A stretch of DNA of 64,000 nucleotides, from NCBI RefSeq assembly GCF_014288115.1, contig NZ_JACOOK010000001.1, positions 558,001 through 622,000 of the forward strand, given 5' to 3'. The stretch is from Alistipes_A hominis. GTDB taxonomy: Bacteria; Bacteroidota; Bacteroidia; Bacteroidales; Rikenellaceae. The position numbers and the translations under genes were made by a program. The notes under the pieces were generated by a model that ran no database searches, was not told where the DNA came from, and saw only the letters and a program-made list of their open reading frames with translations. This document shows, piece after piece, positions 17,139 through 25,694 of this stretch. Positions within the stretch are counted from its first letter, which is position 1. Each line of letters begins with the position of its first letter.

Positions 17139-17146
17139 CAAAAATA
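17139..17146 (-). promoter_or_regulatory. -7 box of batD-batE-recR
   Basis: The minus strand reads TATTTTTG, 36 nt before ATG 17102. No convincing -33 element is seen. Confidence 0.5.
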
Positions 17147-17286
17147 ACTGTTTTTAATCAAAACCCGCAACGGGTACTGACATTCTTGTCCCGGCCGTGT
17201 TTTAGAAACGCGTCCGAATCCCGCTTTAGTATCCGGCATTCATAGAAACAGACCTTCGCGAACGCCGTTTTATCCTTAATCTTACG

Positions 17287-17294
17287 TAACTTTG
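17287..17294 (+). promoter_or_regulatory. -7 box of the lipoprotein gene at 17315
   Basis: TAACTTTG matches the consensus and ends 20 nt before ATG 17315. A TTTT run about 18 nt upstream could serve as the -33 element. Confidence 0.55.
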
Positions 17295-17314
17295 AAACTC
17301 AAAAACTCCAACTT

Positions 17315-18193
17315 ATGAAATATTTATGCTTTATTTTCCTGATCGCGGGCTTTTCGATCGCCTGCACCGGATCGGGAAACAGGAACTCCCGGACGACCCC
17401 GTCCGGTCCAATCGCCGTAGTAATCGATACGATAACCGACGCAACCGATAGCGATAGGATCGCCCCGGGTACGCTAACCGACCTAAGGAATCCGGCCTAC
17501 ATGCGGGCCGTAGCCGATACAATTCGCCTTCAATTGGGCGGCGCCCTATACGATGCGGCCGACCCGGCCGATTCGATTACCGTTCTCGAAACCTATTACG
17601 ATCAGGATTCCGTCTACGGGTTATCCCGGACTTACGTCTACATCAACCACAACCGGGAGGCCCCTGCCTACAGGTGGTTCGAACCCGACTCGCTGCAAAA
17701 AAGATTCGATTCGTACCGTGAAGATATGATTCGGGACGGTTCCGCCGCGCTGTTCGACGAAGCGCTTCAGCGCGGACGCGACACACTGATCATCCGATTG
17801 GACTCGACCATCGAACGATACCGGGGATACTGGGTGTGCGTCTATAAATACCCCGGCAGGGAAGACTACTACCTGGATGACAACCGTACATGGAAATTCG
17901 TCTATTGTCTCTCGGACTCAACCTTTTCGTTTTTAAATATGGACGGCCCCGAACCGGATCTGATCACCTCTTTCCAATCCGATTCCGCCGGTAACTTCAC
18001 GATCGGATTTCCGGGTCGGGAAGCGGATTTCAGCCTTATCGACCCGGAACGCGGTTTATACAGAGAAACGATCAAGGGGAAATTCCGGAGTTACATGATT
18101 CCCGCATCCAACGTCCGCAAGTTCGACATCATCCGATACGCCGATACGGACGGAGGCATGATCTCCTGGTTCGAACGGGTAGAAGAAGAATAA
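17315..18193 (+). CDS. hypothetical lipoprotein
   Basis: A 292-aa protein with MKYLCFIFLIAGFSIACTGS, a signal peptide ending in the lipobox FSIAC, so it should be lipidated at Cys17. The mature part is acidic and mixed alpha/beta, with several aromatic-rich strands (RYRGYWVCVYKYPGREDYYL, KFVYCLSDSTFSFLNMDG). I do not recognise the family. It is a single-gene unit with its own -7 box and a strong terminator after it, divergent from the bat genes. Nothing in the sequence gives a function. Confidence 0.8.
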   Translation: MKYLCFIFLIAGFSIACTGSGNRNSRTTPSGPIAVVIDTITDATDSDRIAPGTLTDLRNPAYMRAVADTIRLQLGGALYDAADPADSITVLETYYDQDSVYGLSRTYVYINHNREAPAYRWFEPDSLQKRFDSYREDMIRDGSAALFDEALQRGRDTLIIRLDSTIERYRGYWVCVYKYPGREDYYLDDNRTWKFVYCLSDSTFSFLNMDGPEPDLITSFQSDSAGNFTIGFPGREADFSLIDPERGLYRETIKGKFRSYMIPASNVRKFDIIRYADTDGGMISWFERVEEE

Positions 18194-18219
18194 ATGCAAT
18201 CAAACGGCAGACGCTATAC

Positions 18220-18255
18220 AAGCGGCGCCGTCTCTTTCGGGAGACGGCGCCGCTT
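18220..18255. terminator. bidirectional terminator between lipoprotein and fumarase genes
   Basis: A 15-bp perfect GC-rich stem (18220-18234 with 18241-18255, loop TTTCGG), flanked by A/T runs on both sides and located between convergent genes. Confidence 0.8.
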
Positions 18256-18278
18256 TTCATTTACACGGTGCGCGGCAA

Positions 18279-19910
18279 TCAATGTCCGCTCCCGCAGCCG
18301 TCTTTCTTGAACTCGGCAAAAAAGTCGTTGCCTTTGTCGTCGACAATGATGAACGCCGGGAAATTCTCGACATAGATTTTGCGGACGGCTTCCATTCCCA
18401 GTTCCGGGAAATCGACCACATCGACGCTCTTGATGCTGTTCTTCGCCAACACGGCGGCCGGGCCGCCGATCGAACCGAGGTAGAACCCGCCGTGCTTCTT
18501 GCAGGCGTCCGTCACGGCCTGCGTCCGGTTTCCCTTGGCCACCATCACCAGCGATCCGCCGCGATCCTGGAACAGGTCGACGTACGGGTCCATACGGCCT
18601 GCGGTCGTCGGGCCGAAGCTGCCCGAAGCCATTCCCTGCGGCGTCTTAGCCGGGCCGGCGTAATAAATCGGATGTTTCTTGAAATACTCGGGCATCGGCT
18701 TGCCTTCGTCGAGCATTTGTTTGATGCGGGCATGGGCGATGTCGCGGGCCACGATCAGCGTGCCTTTGAGGTTCAGGCGCGTTTTAACCGGGTATTTGGA
18801 CAGGATTTCGCGCACTTTATCCATGCCCTCGTCGAGGTCGATCTCAACGGCGGGTTTCATGCCCGGAGCCGTCTTCGGCAGGAAGCGGGCCGGATTCTTC
18901 TCGAGCTGTTCGAGGAAAATCCCCTCTTCGGTGATCTTCGCCTTGATGTTCCGGTCGGCGCTGCAGCTCACGCCGATGCCTACCGGACACGATGCCGCAT
19001 GGCGCGGCAGGCGGATCACCCGCACGTCGTGTACGAGGTATTTACCGCCGAACTGAGCGCCCACGCCGCTCTCGCGGCAGATCTTCAGCACCTTTTCTTC
19101 CCATTCCAGGTCGCGGAACGCGCGCCCCCCTTCGTTGCCCGAAGTGGGCAGGTGATCCAGGTAACCGGCCGACGCTTTCTTGACGGTCGCCAGGTTCGCT
19201 TCGGCCGACGTACCGCCGATCACCAGCGCGAGGTGGTACGGCGGACAGGCCGACGTACCGAGGTCCATAATGTGCGTCCGAATGAATTTGGTCAGCGACT
19301 CCTCGTTCAGCAGCGCCTTGGTCTGCTGGTACAGGAACGTCTTATTCGCCGATCCGCCCCCTTTGGTGATGAACAGGAAGCTGTATTTGTTGCCCTGCGT
19401 CGCGTACAAGTCGATCTGCGCCGGCAGGTTCGTCCCCGAATTTTTCTCTTCGGTCATCGTGAACGGCACCACCTGCGAATAGCGCAGGTTGCGGTCGCGA
19501 TACGTTTCGTAAACGCCTTTCGACAAGGCTTCGGCATCGTTCGCGCCCGTATATACGTCCTCGCCTTTCTTCCCGATCACGATCGCCGTGCCGGTATCCT
19601 GGCAGGTAGGCAATTCGCCCTCGGCCGACACCGCCTGATTCAGCAACATCGTATAAGCGACGAATTTATCGTTATCGGTGGCCTCCGGATCGTTCAGGAT
19701 ATCGGCCAGTTTCTGCAGGTGCGAAGCCCTGAGGTAGAACGATACGTCGGCGAACGCCTCGCGCGAAAGCAGTTCCAGTCCTTTCGGGTCGATCTTCAGG
19801 ATTTTGCGGCCGTCGCATTCGACCGTCTTGACATAATCTTTGGTGAGCAGGCGATACTCGGTGGTATCCTCCGAAATCGGAAAAGGCTCCTGATAAATAA
19901 ATTCTGACAT
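18279..19910 (-). CDS. class I (4Fe-4S) fumarate hydratase
   Basis: Interconverts fumarate and malate, in anaerobes mainly in the reductive branch leading to succinate. The 543-aa single-chain enzyme has the N-terminal alpha-type part with cluster ligand Cys in ELPTCQDTGTAIV (about residue 103), a second Cys in LGTSACPPYHLAL and a third in AASCPVGIGVSCSAD. The C-terminal beta-type part carries HPIYYAGPAKTPQGM, GSFGPTTAGRMD and KGNRTQAVTDACKKHGGFYL. Length and motif order fit the oxygen-sensitive class I enzyme (FumA/FumB type), not class II FumC. A perfect -7 box lies 35 nt before the start. Confidence 0.96.
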   Translation of the reverse strand: MSEFIYQEPFPISEDTTEYRLLTKDYVKTVECDGRKILKIDPKGLELLSREAFADVSFYLRASHLQKLADILNDPEATDNDKFVAYTMLLNQAVSAEGELPTCQDTGTAIVIGKKGEDVYTGANDAEALSKGVYETYRDRNLRYSQVVPFTMTEEKNSGTNLPAQIDLYATQGNKYSFLFITKGGGSANKTFLYQQTKALLNEESLTKFIRTHIMDLGTSACPPYHLALVIGGTSAEANLATVKKASAGYLDHLPTSGNEGGRAFRDLEWEEKVLKICRESGVGAQFGGKYLVHDVRVIRLPRHAASCPVGIGVSCSADRNIKAKITEEGIFLEQLEKNPARFLPKTAPGMKPAVEIDLDEGMDKVREILSKYPVKTRLNLKGTLIVARDIAHARIKQMLDEGKPMPEYFKKHPIYYAGPAKTPQGMASGSFGPTTAGRMDPYVDLFQDRGGSLVMVAKGNRTQAVTDACKKHGGFYLGSIGGPAAVLAKNSIKSVDVVDFPELGMEAVRKIYVENFPAFIIVDDKGNDFFAEFKKDGCGSGH

Positions 19911-19945
19911 AGCGCTATCTGCGGTTTAAATTAATTTCAATTTTA

Positions 19946-19953
19946 CAAAGGTA
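19946..19953 (-). promoter_or_regulatory. -7 box of the fumarase gene
   Basis: The minus strand reads TACCTTTG, 35 nt before ATG 19910. Confidence 0.55.
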
Positions 19954-20103
19954 AAAAGAAACTCTGAAAAACGGATCGCCGCCGCCGGGAATCTTCTCAG
20001 TAAATTTCACCGGATAAAAAGTCCGCCCTCCTTGGAAATACCACAAAAAGTCTTTAATTTTAAATATACAGTCTATAATCGCAACCTTTTAAAACTCGCC
20101 GCC

Positions 20104-21582
20104 ATGAAACGTTTACAACTGATCGCCCTGGCAATGATTGCCGGCAGCATTTCCTGCACGCTCCGGGCCTCCGACACCTCCCGCTCCCTGTCGACCCTGC
20201 ATCTGAAAATCATCAACACGGGAACGAATCCGACCGGCGTCCTTACCGTCGATTTCCACGACCCGACCTGCTACCGGGACCCGCTCAATGCGCTTTATTC
20301 GCCCTGCACGGACGGCAAACAAGCCTTTTTCATAGACAGCGACACAAGCTTCACCCTGAAACGGGAAATGCCGTGGCGCCAAGACATCCGCATCGGCGTC
20401 GGCGCCCGGATGGACACCCACCACGCCGTCCTGCTCTCCGCCCCGGGGGATTCGGCATCGCTGACGCTGGATTTCGGCAAAATCTGCGGCAACGACGACA
20501 CGGGATTCGTCTTCGGCGGCAAACAGGGTTCGCTGAACGCCCAGATCAACGCGTGCGAAAAATACCTGTCGCAACTGTCGGAAACGATCCGGTTCCCCCG
20601 GGATTCATCCGCCTACGGGCTGTATCCGGAAAAAACGGCGCAAATGCAAGATTCGCTGGCCCGTTACAGCGCGCGCGCCAAATTATCCAAAGCAGCGAAA
20701 GAGTGGGCCCGGCAAAGCATTCCGGCGCGGGTGTATATCCAGCTCCGAGAGACGCTGGGCTTCTACCAAATGGATTTTCCCTTTCTGTCTCAGATCGCTT
20801 CGAACGATCTGCAAAGCCTGACTTTTTCCGGCGCTCAGGCTTTTCTGACGGATTACGCGCAACGCGGTTTCGGCCTCTTTTCGGACCGTCCCGAAAACAA
20901 GGCGCTCACCCCGTGGGAGCGGATCGCGCGCTTCGCCGGCACGCAACCCGCTTCTCCGCGCCGGGACTTTATGACTTTCCAACTGGTAGCCCAAACGCTG
21001 CAGGAACAAGGCGCCTCGGACATACCCGATACGGAACCCGCTTCCTTTTTCGAATCGCCCTATTTTTCCGACCGGACGGTACGGGCAGTACGGGCGGAAC
21101 GGGAGCGAACGGACATCCGGTTCCCGGAAACGCCCCTGAAAGAGATCTGCTATTTCGATAAACAGGGCGGCACGGTCGACACCGTCTCAGGAAAAGACAT
21201 TTTCGGCCTGCTTCGCTCCCGGTATGCCGGGAAAGTAGTCTACATCGACGTCTGGGGCACGTGGTGCTCTCCCTGCATCGCCCAGATGTCAAGTCTGGCC
21301 GAACTGCAGGAAAAGTACGAGGGCAAAGACGTCGTATTCGTTACCCTGGCGGTATGGTCGCCCCGGGAGAGGTGGGTCGAAATGGTCGGCGAGGGTAAAA
21401 TCCCCGGCGAATGTTTCCTGTTCGACTTCGCTTCGGCGACTGTCTTCAGTACGGTTTGCGACTTTTATATGTTCCCGTCCCACCTGCTGATGGACCGCAG
21501 CGGCAGGATCGTCACCCGCTATGCCCCGGTCGGGATTTCCAGCGCCGGCGCGGCGATCGACCGCCTGCTGAAAGACAATTAA
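20104..21582 (+). CDS. TlpA-type thioredoxin-domain protein, envelope-located
   Basis: A 492-aa exported protein. MKRLQLIALAMIAGSISC is a signal sequence that could end in a lipobox at Cys18. A large N-terminal domain of unknown fold (about residues 25-340) is followed by a thioredoxin/AhpC-TSA-like domain with YIDVWGTWCSPCIAQMSSL, the CxxC redox centre near residue 387, and a cis-Pro region MFPSHLLMDRSGRIV. Proteins with this plan are common in Bacteroidota, where they reduce disulfides in the periplasm; the substrate is unknown. The frame opens 24 codons earlier, but ATG 20104 begins the signal peptide. Confidence 0.9.
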   Translation: MKRLQLIALAMIAGSISCTLRASDTSRSLSTLHLKIINTGTNPTGVLTVDFHDPTCYRDPLNALYSPCTDGKQAFFIDSDTSFTLKREMPWRQDIRIGVGARMDTHHAVLLSAPGDSASLTLDFGKICGNDDTGFVFGGKQGSLNAQINACEKYLSQLSETIRFPRDSSAYGLYPEKTAQMQDSLARYSARAKLSKAAKEWARQSIPARVYIQLRETLGFYQMDFPFLSQIASNDLQSLTFSGAQAFLTDYAQRGFGLFSDRPENKALTPWERIARFAGTQPASPRRDFMTFQLVAQTLQEQGASDIPDTEPASFFESPYFSDRTVRAVRAERERTDIRFPETPLKEICYFDKQGGTVDTVSGKDIFGLLRSRYAGKVVYIDVWGTWCSPCIAQMSSLAELQEKYEGKDVVFVTLAVWSPRERWVEMVGEGKIPGECFLFDFASATVFSTVCDFYMFPSHLLMDRSGRIVTRYAPVGISSAGAAIDRLLKDN

Positions 21583-21636
21583 ACGGCAAAAACCATAAAA
21601 AACGGCGGACAGCATTGGGATTTCCCTGTTTTTTAT

Positions 21637-21644
21637 TACCTTTG
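21637..21644 (+). promoter_or_regulatory. -7 box of rpsF-rpsR-rplI
   Basis: TACCTTTG, 37 nt before ATG 21682. It leaves a leader of about 30 nt with no visible RNA switch. Confidence 0.55.
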
Positions 21645-21681
21645 CGGCACATTTTCACAAAACAAATTAAATCAAATCGTT

Positions 21682-22023
21682 ATGAATCATTACGAAACCG
21701 TTTTCATTGCCACGCCGGTGCTGTCTGACGTTCAGACCAAAGAGGTGTTCGGCAAATTCCAGGGTGTCATCACCGAGAACGGCGGTCGGATCGTAAGCGG
21801 CGAAGAGTGGGGACTCAAGAAACTCGCCTACCCGATCCAGAAAAAGACCACCGGCTTTTACTTCCTGATCGAGTTCGAAGCGGAAGGCGACATCGTCGAC
21901 ATCCTCGAAACTCAGTATCGCCGCGACGAACGCGTGATCCGTTTCCTGACTTTCAAAATGGATAAATACGCCGTTGAGTACGCAGAAAAACGCAGAAACA
22001 AATACAAATCAAAACAGGAATAA
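21682..22023 (+). CDS. rpsF: ribosomal protein bS6
   Basis: The 113-aa small-subunit protein begins MNHYETVFIATPVLSD and contains the ferredoxin-like core with WGLKKLAYPIQKKTTGFYFL and RRDERVIRFLTFKMD. bS6 pairs with bS18 on the central domain of 16S rRNA. It opens the conserved rpsF-rpsR-rplI operon, which here lacks an ssb gene between rpsF and rpsR, the usual state in Bacteroidota. Confidence 0.98.
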   Translation: MNHYETVFIATPVLSDVQTKEVFGKFQGVITENGGRIVSGEEWGLKKLAYPIQKKTTGFYFLIEFEAEGDIVDILETQYRRDERVIRFLTFKMDKYAVEYAEKRRNKYKSKQE

Positions 22024-22029
22024 CAAGTC

Positions 22030-22299
22030 ATGGCACAGAATCAATCCGAAATCAGATACCTGAACCCTCCTACCGTAGAGGTCAAAAAGAAAAAATACTG
22101 CCGTTTCAAAAAATCCGGCATCAAATACGTCGATTACAAAGACGCCGAATTCCTGAAAAAGTTCCTCAACGAACAGGGCAAAATCCTGCCCCGCCGCCTG
22201 ACCGGAACTTCGCAGAAATTCCAGAAAAAGGTAGCCACCGCCGTAAAGCGTGCACGCCACCTGGCTCTGCTGCCTTTCGTTACCGATATGTTTAAATAA
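22030..22299 (+). CDS. rpsR: ribosomal protein bS18
   Basis: The 89-aa basic protein carries KKKYCRFKKSGIKYVDYKD and the RNA-binding block KILPRRLTGTSQKFQKKVAT, ending in HLALLPFVTDM, as in bS18. It follows rpsF by 6 nt. Partner of bS6 in the 30S platform. Confidence 0.98.
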   Translation: MAQNQSEIRYLNPPTVEVKKKKYCRFKKSGIKYVDYKDAEFLKKFLNEQGKILPRRLTGTSQKFQKKVATAVKRARHLALLPFVTDMFK

Positions 22300-22320
22300 T
22301 CTAAAACCGGAGGAAATATC

Positions 22321-22761
22321 ATGCAAGTAATTCTTATCAAAGACGTCGAGAACTTGGGTTATGCCAACGACATCGTGGAAGTTCGCCCCGGTTACGCCAA
22401 TAATTACCTGATCCCGCAGGGATACGCCAAAAGCGCGACGGCTTCCGCCCGCAAGGTGTTGGCCGAAAATCTGAAACAGCAGGCGCACAAAGAGGCCAAG
22501 CTGATCGCCGACGCCGAAGCGCTGGCAGCCAAGCTGGCAGAGATCGCGTTGACCATCACCGCCAAAGCCGAGGAAGGACGCATTTTCGGTTCGGTAACCG
22601 CAGCGAACGTGGCCGAAGCCCTGAACGAAAAAGGGATCGCCGTAGACCGCAAGAGCATCAGCGTAGACCCCGTGAAGACGATCGGCGCTTACGAAGCCGC
22701 CGTGAAGCTTTACAAAGGCATCAGCGCAACCGTTAAATTCGAAGTGGTAGCCGAAGCTTAA
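22321..22761 (+). CDS. rplI: ribosomal protein bL9
   Basis: The 146-aa product begins MQVILIKDVENLGYANDIVEV with the N-terminal rRNA-binding domain (VRPGYANNYLIPQGYA), the long connecting helix and the C-terminal domain (GRIFGSVTAANVAEALNEKG). It is the last gene of the operon, 21 nt after rpsR, and is followed by a terminator hairpin. Confidence 0.98.
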   Translation: MQVILIKDVENLGYANDIVEVRPGYANNYLIPQGYAKSATASARKVLAENLKQQAHKEAKLIADAEALAAKLAEIALTITAKAEEGRIFGSVTAANVAEALNEKGIAVDRKSISVDPVKTIGAYEAAVKLYKGISATVKFEVVAEA

Positions 22762-22816
22762 TTATCCGGCTCTTTATCTCCGAATTGCATGTGAAATGCA
22801 GGAAGAAACAACGCCT

Positions 22817-22850
22817 AAAAGGCGGCATTTAATAAATGCCGCCTTTTGTG
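22817..22850 (+). terminator. terminator of the rpsF operon
   Basis: A 14-bp stem (22817-22830 with 22834-22847, loop AAT) ending in TTTTGTG, 55 nt after the rplI stop. Confidence 0.85.
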
Positions 22851-22958
22851 CTTTGATATAGTAGGTAATAATTATCTTTATTCATCTTCTATATCATCCA
22901 TCAACAAATGACCCGACATCATTGCGCCGCCGCCGTTAACCGCCAAAAATAAACCGTC

Positions 22959-23189
22959 TTGAAAAAAGTGCCGATACAAACAGGGATATGGGTATTTATT
23001 ATCTTAGCTCTCTATCTATATATTGGAAATCCCCTTGGGAAAAATTATAATTTGGCATTGATAGCGCTTGTCGTATCGGTTATATCGTTGGTTATATCTT
23101 TAGTGTTGCATAAGTATAAAAGAAAATATGAGACGATCGGACGTTTGTGTGTCCTGGCTCTGTTTTGCGTCGCGTATTTCTTCTTATAA
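22959..23189 (+). CDS. small three-helix membrane protein
   Basis: A 76-codon frame, AT-richer than its neighbours, with three hydrophobic segments (about residues 9-25, 31-51 and 61-76) and a basic loop HKYKRKYET between the second and third. The only usable starts are TTG 22959 or GTG 22968, with no ATG. I recognise no family. It resembles in length and topology, not in sequence, the 76-aa protein at 10798-11028. It lies alone between the rplI terminator and the convergent M20 gene. A chance AT-rich hydrophobic frame remains possible. Confidence 0.45.
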   Translation: MKKVPIQTGIWVFIILALYLYIGNPLGKNYNLALIALVVSVISLVISLVLHKYKRKYETIGRLCVLALFCVAYFFL

Positions 23190-23219
23190 ACAAACAACAG
23201 GTTAAAGCCGCGAAGGAAA

Positions 23220-24593
23220 TTATGCTGTTTCCATCGCGGTGTAATTCGCGTAAAAACGAACGATCGTTTCGATCCCCCGGTAGAAATTGGCCAGCGGATA
23301 ACTTTCGTTCGGCGAGTGGATCGCATCCTCGTCCAGTCCGAATCCCATCAGGATGGACTTTACGCCGAGTTCCTTTTCGAAAACGCTGATTACAGGGATG
23401 CTGCCGCCCGAATAGAACGGAACCGGCTTGCGGCCGAAAGTCTGCTCGAACGCCGCCGAAGCAGCCCGGTAAGCCGGCAGATCGGTCGGCGACACGTACG
23501 GAGCGCCGCCGTGCAGCACTTTGACCCGCACTTTCACGCTGCGCGGGGCGATGTCCCGAAAATAAGCCGCGAACAGCTCCCCTATTTTATGAAAATCCTG
23601 GCCGGGAACCAATCGCATCGAGATCTTCGCATACGCCGAAGACGGAATCACCGTTTTGGCCCCTTCGCCGGTATAGCCCCCCCAGATGCCGTTCACGTCG
23701 AGCGACGGCCGGATCCCGGTGCGTTCCAGCGTCGTATATCCTTTTTCGCCCTGCGTTTCGAGAATACCGAGCGACTTGCAATAGGCCGCCTCGCAAAACG
23801 GCGCGGCGGCAAACTCCCGATGCTCTTGCGGAGCAAGCTCACGGATGCCGTCGTAAAAGCCGGGAATCGTAATGCGCCCTTCGGCATCGATCAGCGAAGC
23901 GATCATCCCGGAGAGCACATTGATCGGATTGGCTACCGCTCCGCCGTACAGACCGGAATGCAGGTCGCGGTTCGGCCCCGTCACTTCGACCTCAACGTAA
24001 CACAGACCGCGCAGGCCGCAGGTGATCGACGGCACCTTCCACGACAGCAAGCTGGTATCCGAAACCAAAATGATGTCGGCTCTCAACAACTCCCGGTGCA
24101 GGCCGCACCATCGGGCGATGCTGCCCGAACCGATCTCCTCTTCGCCTTCGATCATAAATTTCACATTGCACGCGAGCGTGCCGGTCTGCAACATGGTTTC
24201 CAGCGCCTTGACATGCATATAAAGTTGTCCCTTGTCGTCGTCGGCGCCGCGCGCCCGGATCCGGCCGTCGCGGACGACCGGTTCGAACGGATCGGTCTCC
24301 CACCGGTCGGGCGGATCGACCGGCATCACGTCGTAATGGCCGTAGACCAGCACGGTCTTAGCCGCCGGATCGACGATTTTCTCGGCGTAAACGATCGGAT
24401 TTCCTTCAGTGGGCATCACTTCGGCGCGGTCGGCTCCGGAACGCACCAGCAATCCGGCCAACAATTCGGCACAACGCACCACGTCGGGCGCATGCACGCT
24501 CTGCGCACTGACGGACGGAATCCGCAACAGTTCGAACAGCTCCCCGACGAAACGCTCCTTGTGTTCGTCGATATACGCTTTCGCTTTATCCAT
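23220..24593 (-). CDS. M20 family dipeptidase/metallopeptidase
   Basis: A cytosolic zinc aminopeptidase-type enzyme of the M20A dipeptidase group. The 457-aa product begins with a helical segment and FELLRIPSVSAQ. The first metal site is VLVYGHYDVMPVDPPDRWETD (His and Asp, about residues 83-85). ARGADDDKGQ supplies the bridging Asp, and MIEGEEEIGSGS supplies the catalytic Glu pair. The dimerisation (lid) domain spans about 210-380, and YSGGSIPVISVFEKELG is typical of CNDP-like dipeptidases. Likely role: hydrolysis of imported dipeptides. It is transcribed alone, next to the YeiH gene on the same strand. Confidence 0.93.
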   Translation of the reverse strand: MDKAKAYIDEHKERFVGELFELLRIPSVSAQSVHAPDVVRCAELLAGLLVRSGADRAEVMPTEGNPIVYAEKIVDPAAKTVLVYGHYDVMPVDPPDRWETDPFEPVVRDGRIRARGADDDKGQLYMHVKALETMLQTGTLACNVKFMIEGEEEIGSGSIARWCGLHRELLRADIILVSDTSLLSWKVPSITCGLRGLCYVEVEVTGPNRDLHSGLYGGAVANPINVLSGMIASLIDAEGRITIPGFYDGIRELAPQEHREFAAAPFCEAAYCKSLGILETQGEKGYTTLERTGIRPSLDVNGIWGGYTGEGAKTVIPSSAYAKISMRLVPGQDFHKIGELFAAYFRDIAPRSVKVRVKVLHGGAPYVSPTDLPAYRAASAAFEQTFGRKPVPFYSGGSIPVISVFEKELGVKSILMGFGLDEDAIHSPNESYPLANFYRGIETIVRFYANYTAMETA

Positions 24594-24675
24594 AAGTCTG
24601 CATTTAAGAGGTCGGGATAAAGATAAAAAATATCGGGGACAATCCGCAACGGTTTCCGAAAATAGGAACGGGGGT

Positions 24676-25629
24676 CTACAGATGGCAGATCGCCACCAGC
24701 GACAGCACCGAAATCGCGACCCACAACGTGACGCCGAGCAACAACGGTTTGAAACCGACCTCGCGGATTTTCGAAACCGAAAGCCCTGCGCCGATCAGGA
24801 ACAGCGTCACGACCAGCGCGGCCTTCGACACGGTCACAACGGCCGTATTGAAATCGTCGACGAACGGCAGGTAGCTATTGGCCAACATCGCCAGGATAAA
24901 GAACCCGATGAACCACGGAATCGAGATCTTCTTCCCCTTGCTGCGGAACAGCAGGGCGGACAGCAGCGATACCGGAATGATCCACAGAGCGCGGGCCAGT
25001 TTCACGGTCGTGGCCACTTCGAGCGCTTCGCTGCCGTAGGCGGACGCCGCGCCGACCACCGAACTGGTATCGTGAATGGCGATGGCGCTCCACATTCCGA
25101 ACTGGTGCTGCGTCAACCCCAGCAGATGTCCGATCGCCGGGAACAGGATCAACGCCACCGAATTGAGCAGGAACACTACGCCGAGCGACACCGAAATTTC
25201 CTTCTCCGAAGCGTCCACGGCAGGAGCCACCGCCGCAATCGCGCTGCCGCCGCAGATAGCCGTCCCGGAAGCTACCAGGTGCGACGATTTGCGCGGCATC
25301 CGCAGCCAGCGGCCGACGAAATAACCGAGCGTTAACAGCAGCGCGATCGAAACGACCGTCAGTTCGAGCCCTTCGCGACCGACTTGCAACGCGCTGTGGA
25401 CGTTCATGCCGAAGCCGAGCCCCACGACCGAAACTTTCAGCAGCAGTCCGGTGGCCTTATGGTTCAGTTTGGCGAAAGGATGCCCCCAAAACAAGGAGAA
25501 TAAAAAACCGCCGACCAGAGCGATCGGAGCGGATACGTACGGAGTCGCGCAAAGGGCGATACAAAGAATAAAACAGGCTTTCAGAACAGCGGTTTTTCGG
25601 GCGGATCGTGTTTGCATACGTCGTTTCAT
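24676..25629 (-). CDS. YeiH/UPF0324 family membrane protein (putative sulfate exporter)
   Basis: A 317-aa inner-membrane protein with about ten to eleven hydrophobic segments. It carries the family blocks LLKVSVVGLGFGMNVH, SSHLVASGTAICGGSAIAAV and AIAIHDTSSVVGAASAYG, characteristic of the YeiH (conserved hypothetical protein 698) family, annotated as putative sulfate exporters with little experimental support. A -7 box at 25646-25653 lies between the LysR gene and ATG 25629 and excludes the longer frame start at 25677. In E. coli yeiH is next to the LysR regulator yeiE; here too a LysR gene precedes it on the same strand. Confidence 0.9.
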   Translation of the reverse strand: MKRRMQTRSARKTAVLKACFILCIALCATPYVSAPIALVGGFLFSLFWGHPFAKLNHKATGLLLKVSVVGLGFGMNVHSALQVGREGLELTVVSIALLLTLGYFVGRWLRMPRKSSHLVASGTAICGGSAIAAVAPAVDASEKEISVSLGVVFLLNSVALILFPAIGHLLGLTQHQFGMWSAIAIHDTSSVVGAASAYGSEALEVATTVKLARALWIIPVSLLSALLFRSKGKKISIPWFIGFFILAMLANSYLPFVDDFNTAVVTVSKAALVVTLFLIGAGLSVSKIREVGFKPLLLGVTLWVAISVLSLVAICHL

Positions 25630-25645
25630 CTTTTGAATTACGCCG

Positions 25646-25653
25646 CAAAAATA
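25646..25653 (-). promoter_or_regulatory. -7 box of the yeiH-like gene
   Basis: The minus strand reads TATTTTTG, 16 nt before ATG 25629. It indicates a promoter separate from that of the LysR gene. Confidence 0.5.
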
Positions 25654-25694
25654 GACCGCCGATCCGTTCAAAGCCAATCACGAAAAGTGCTCTC

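Noticed and set aside
21645..21681. S6:S18-binding leader or other ribosomal-protein autoregulatory RNA
   Set aside because: The leader is only about 30 nt, A-rich and unstructured by eye.
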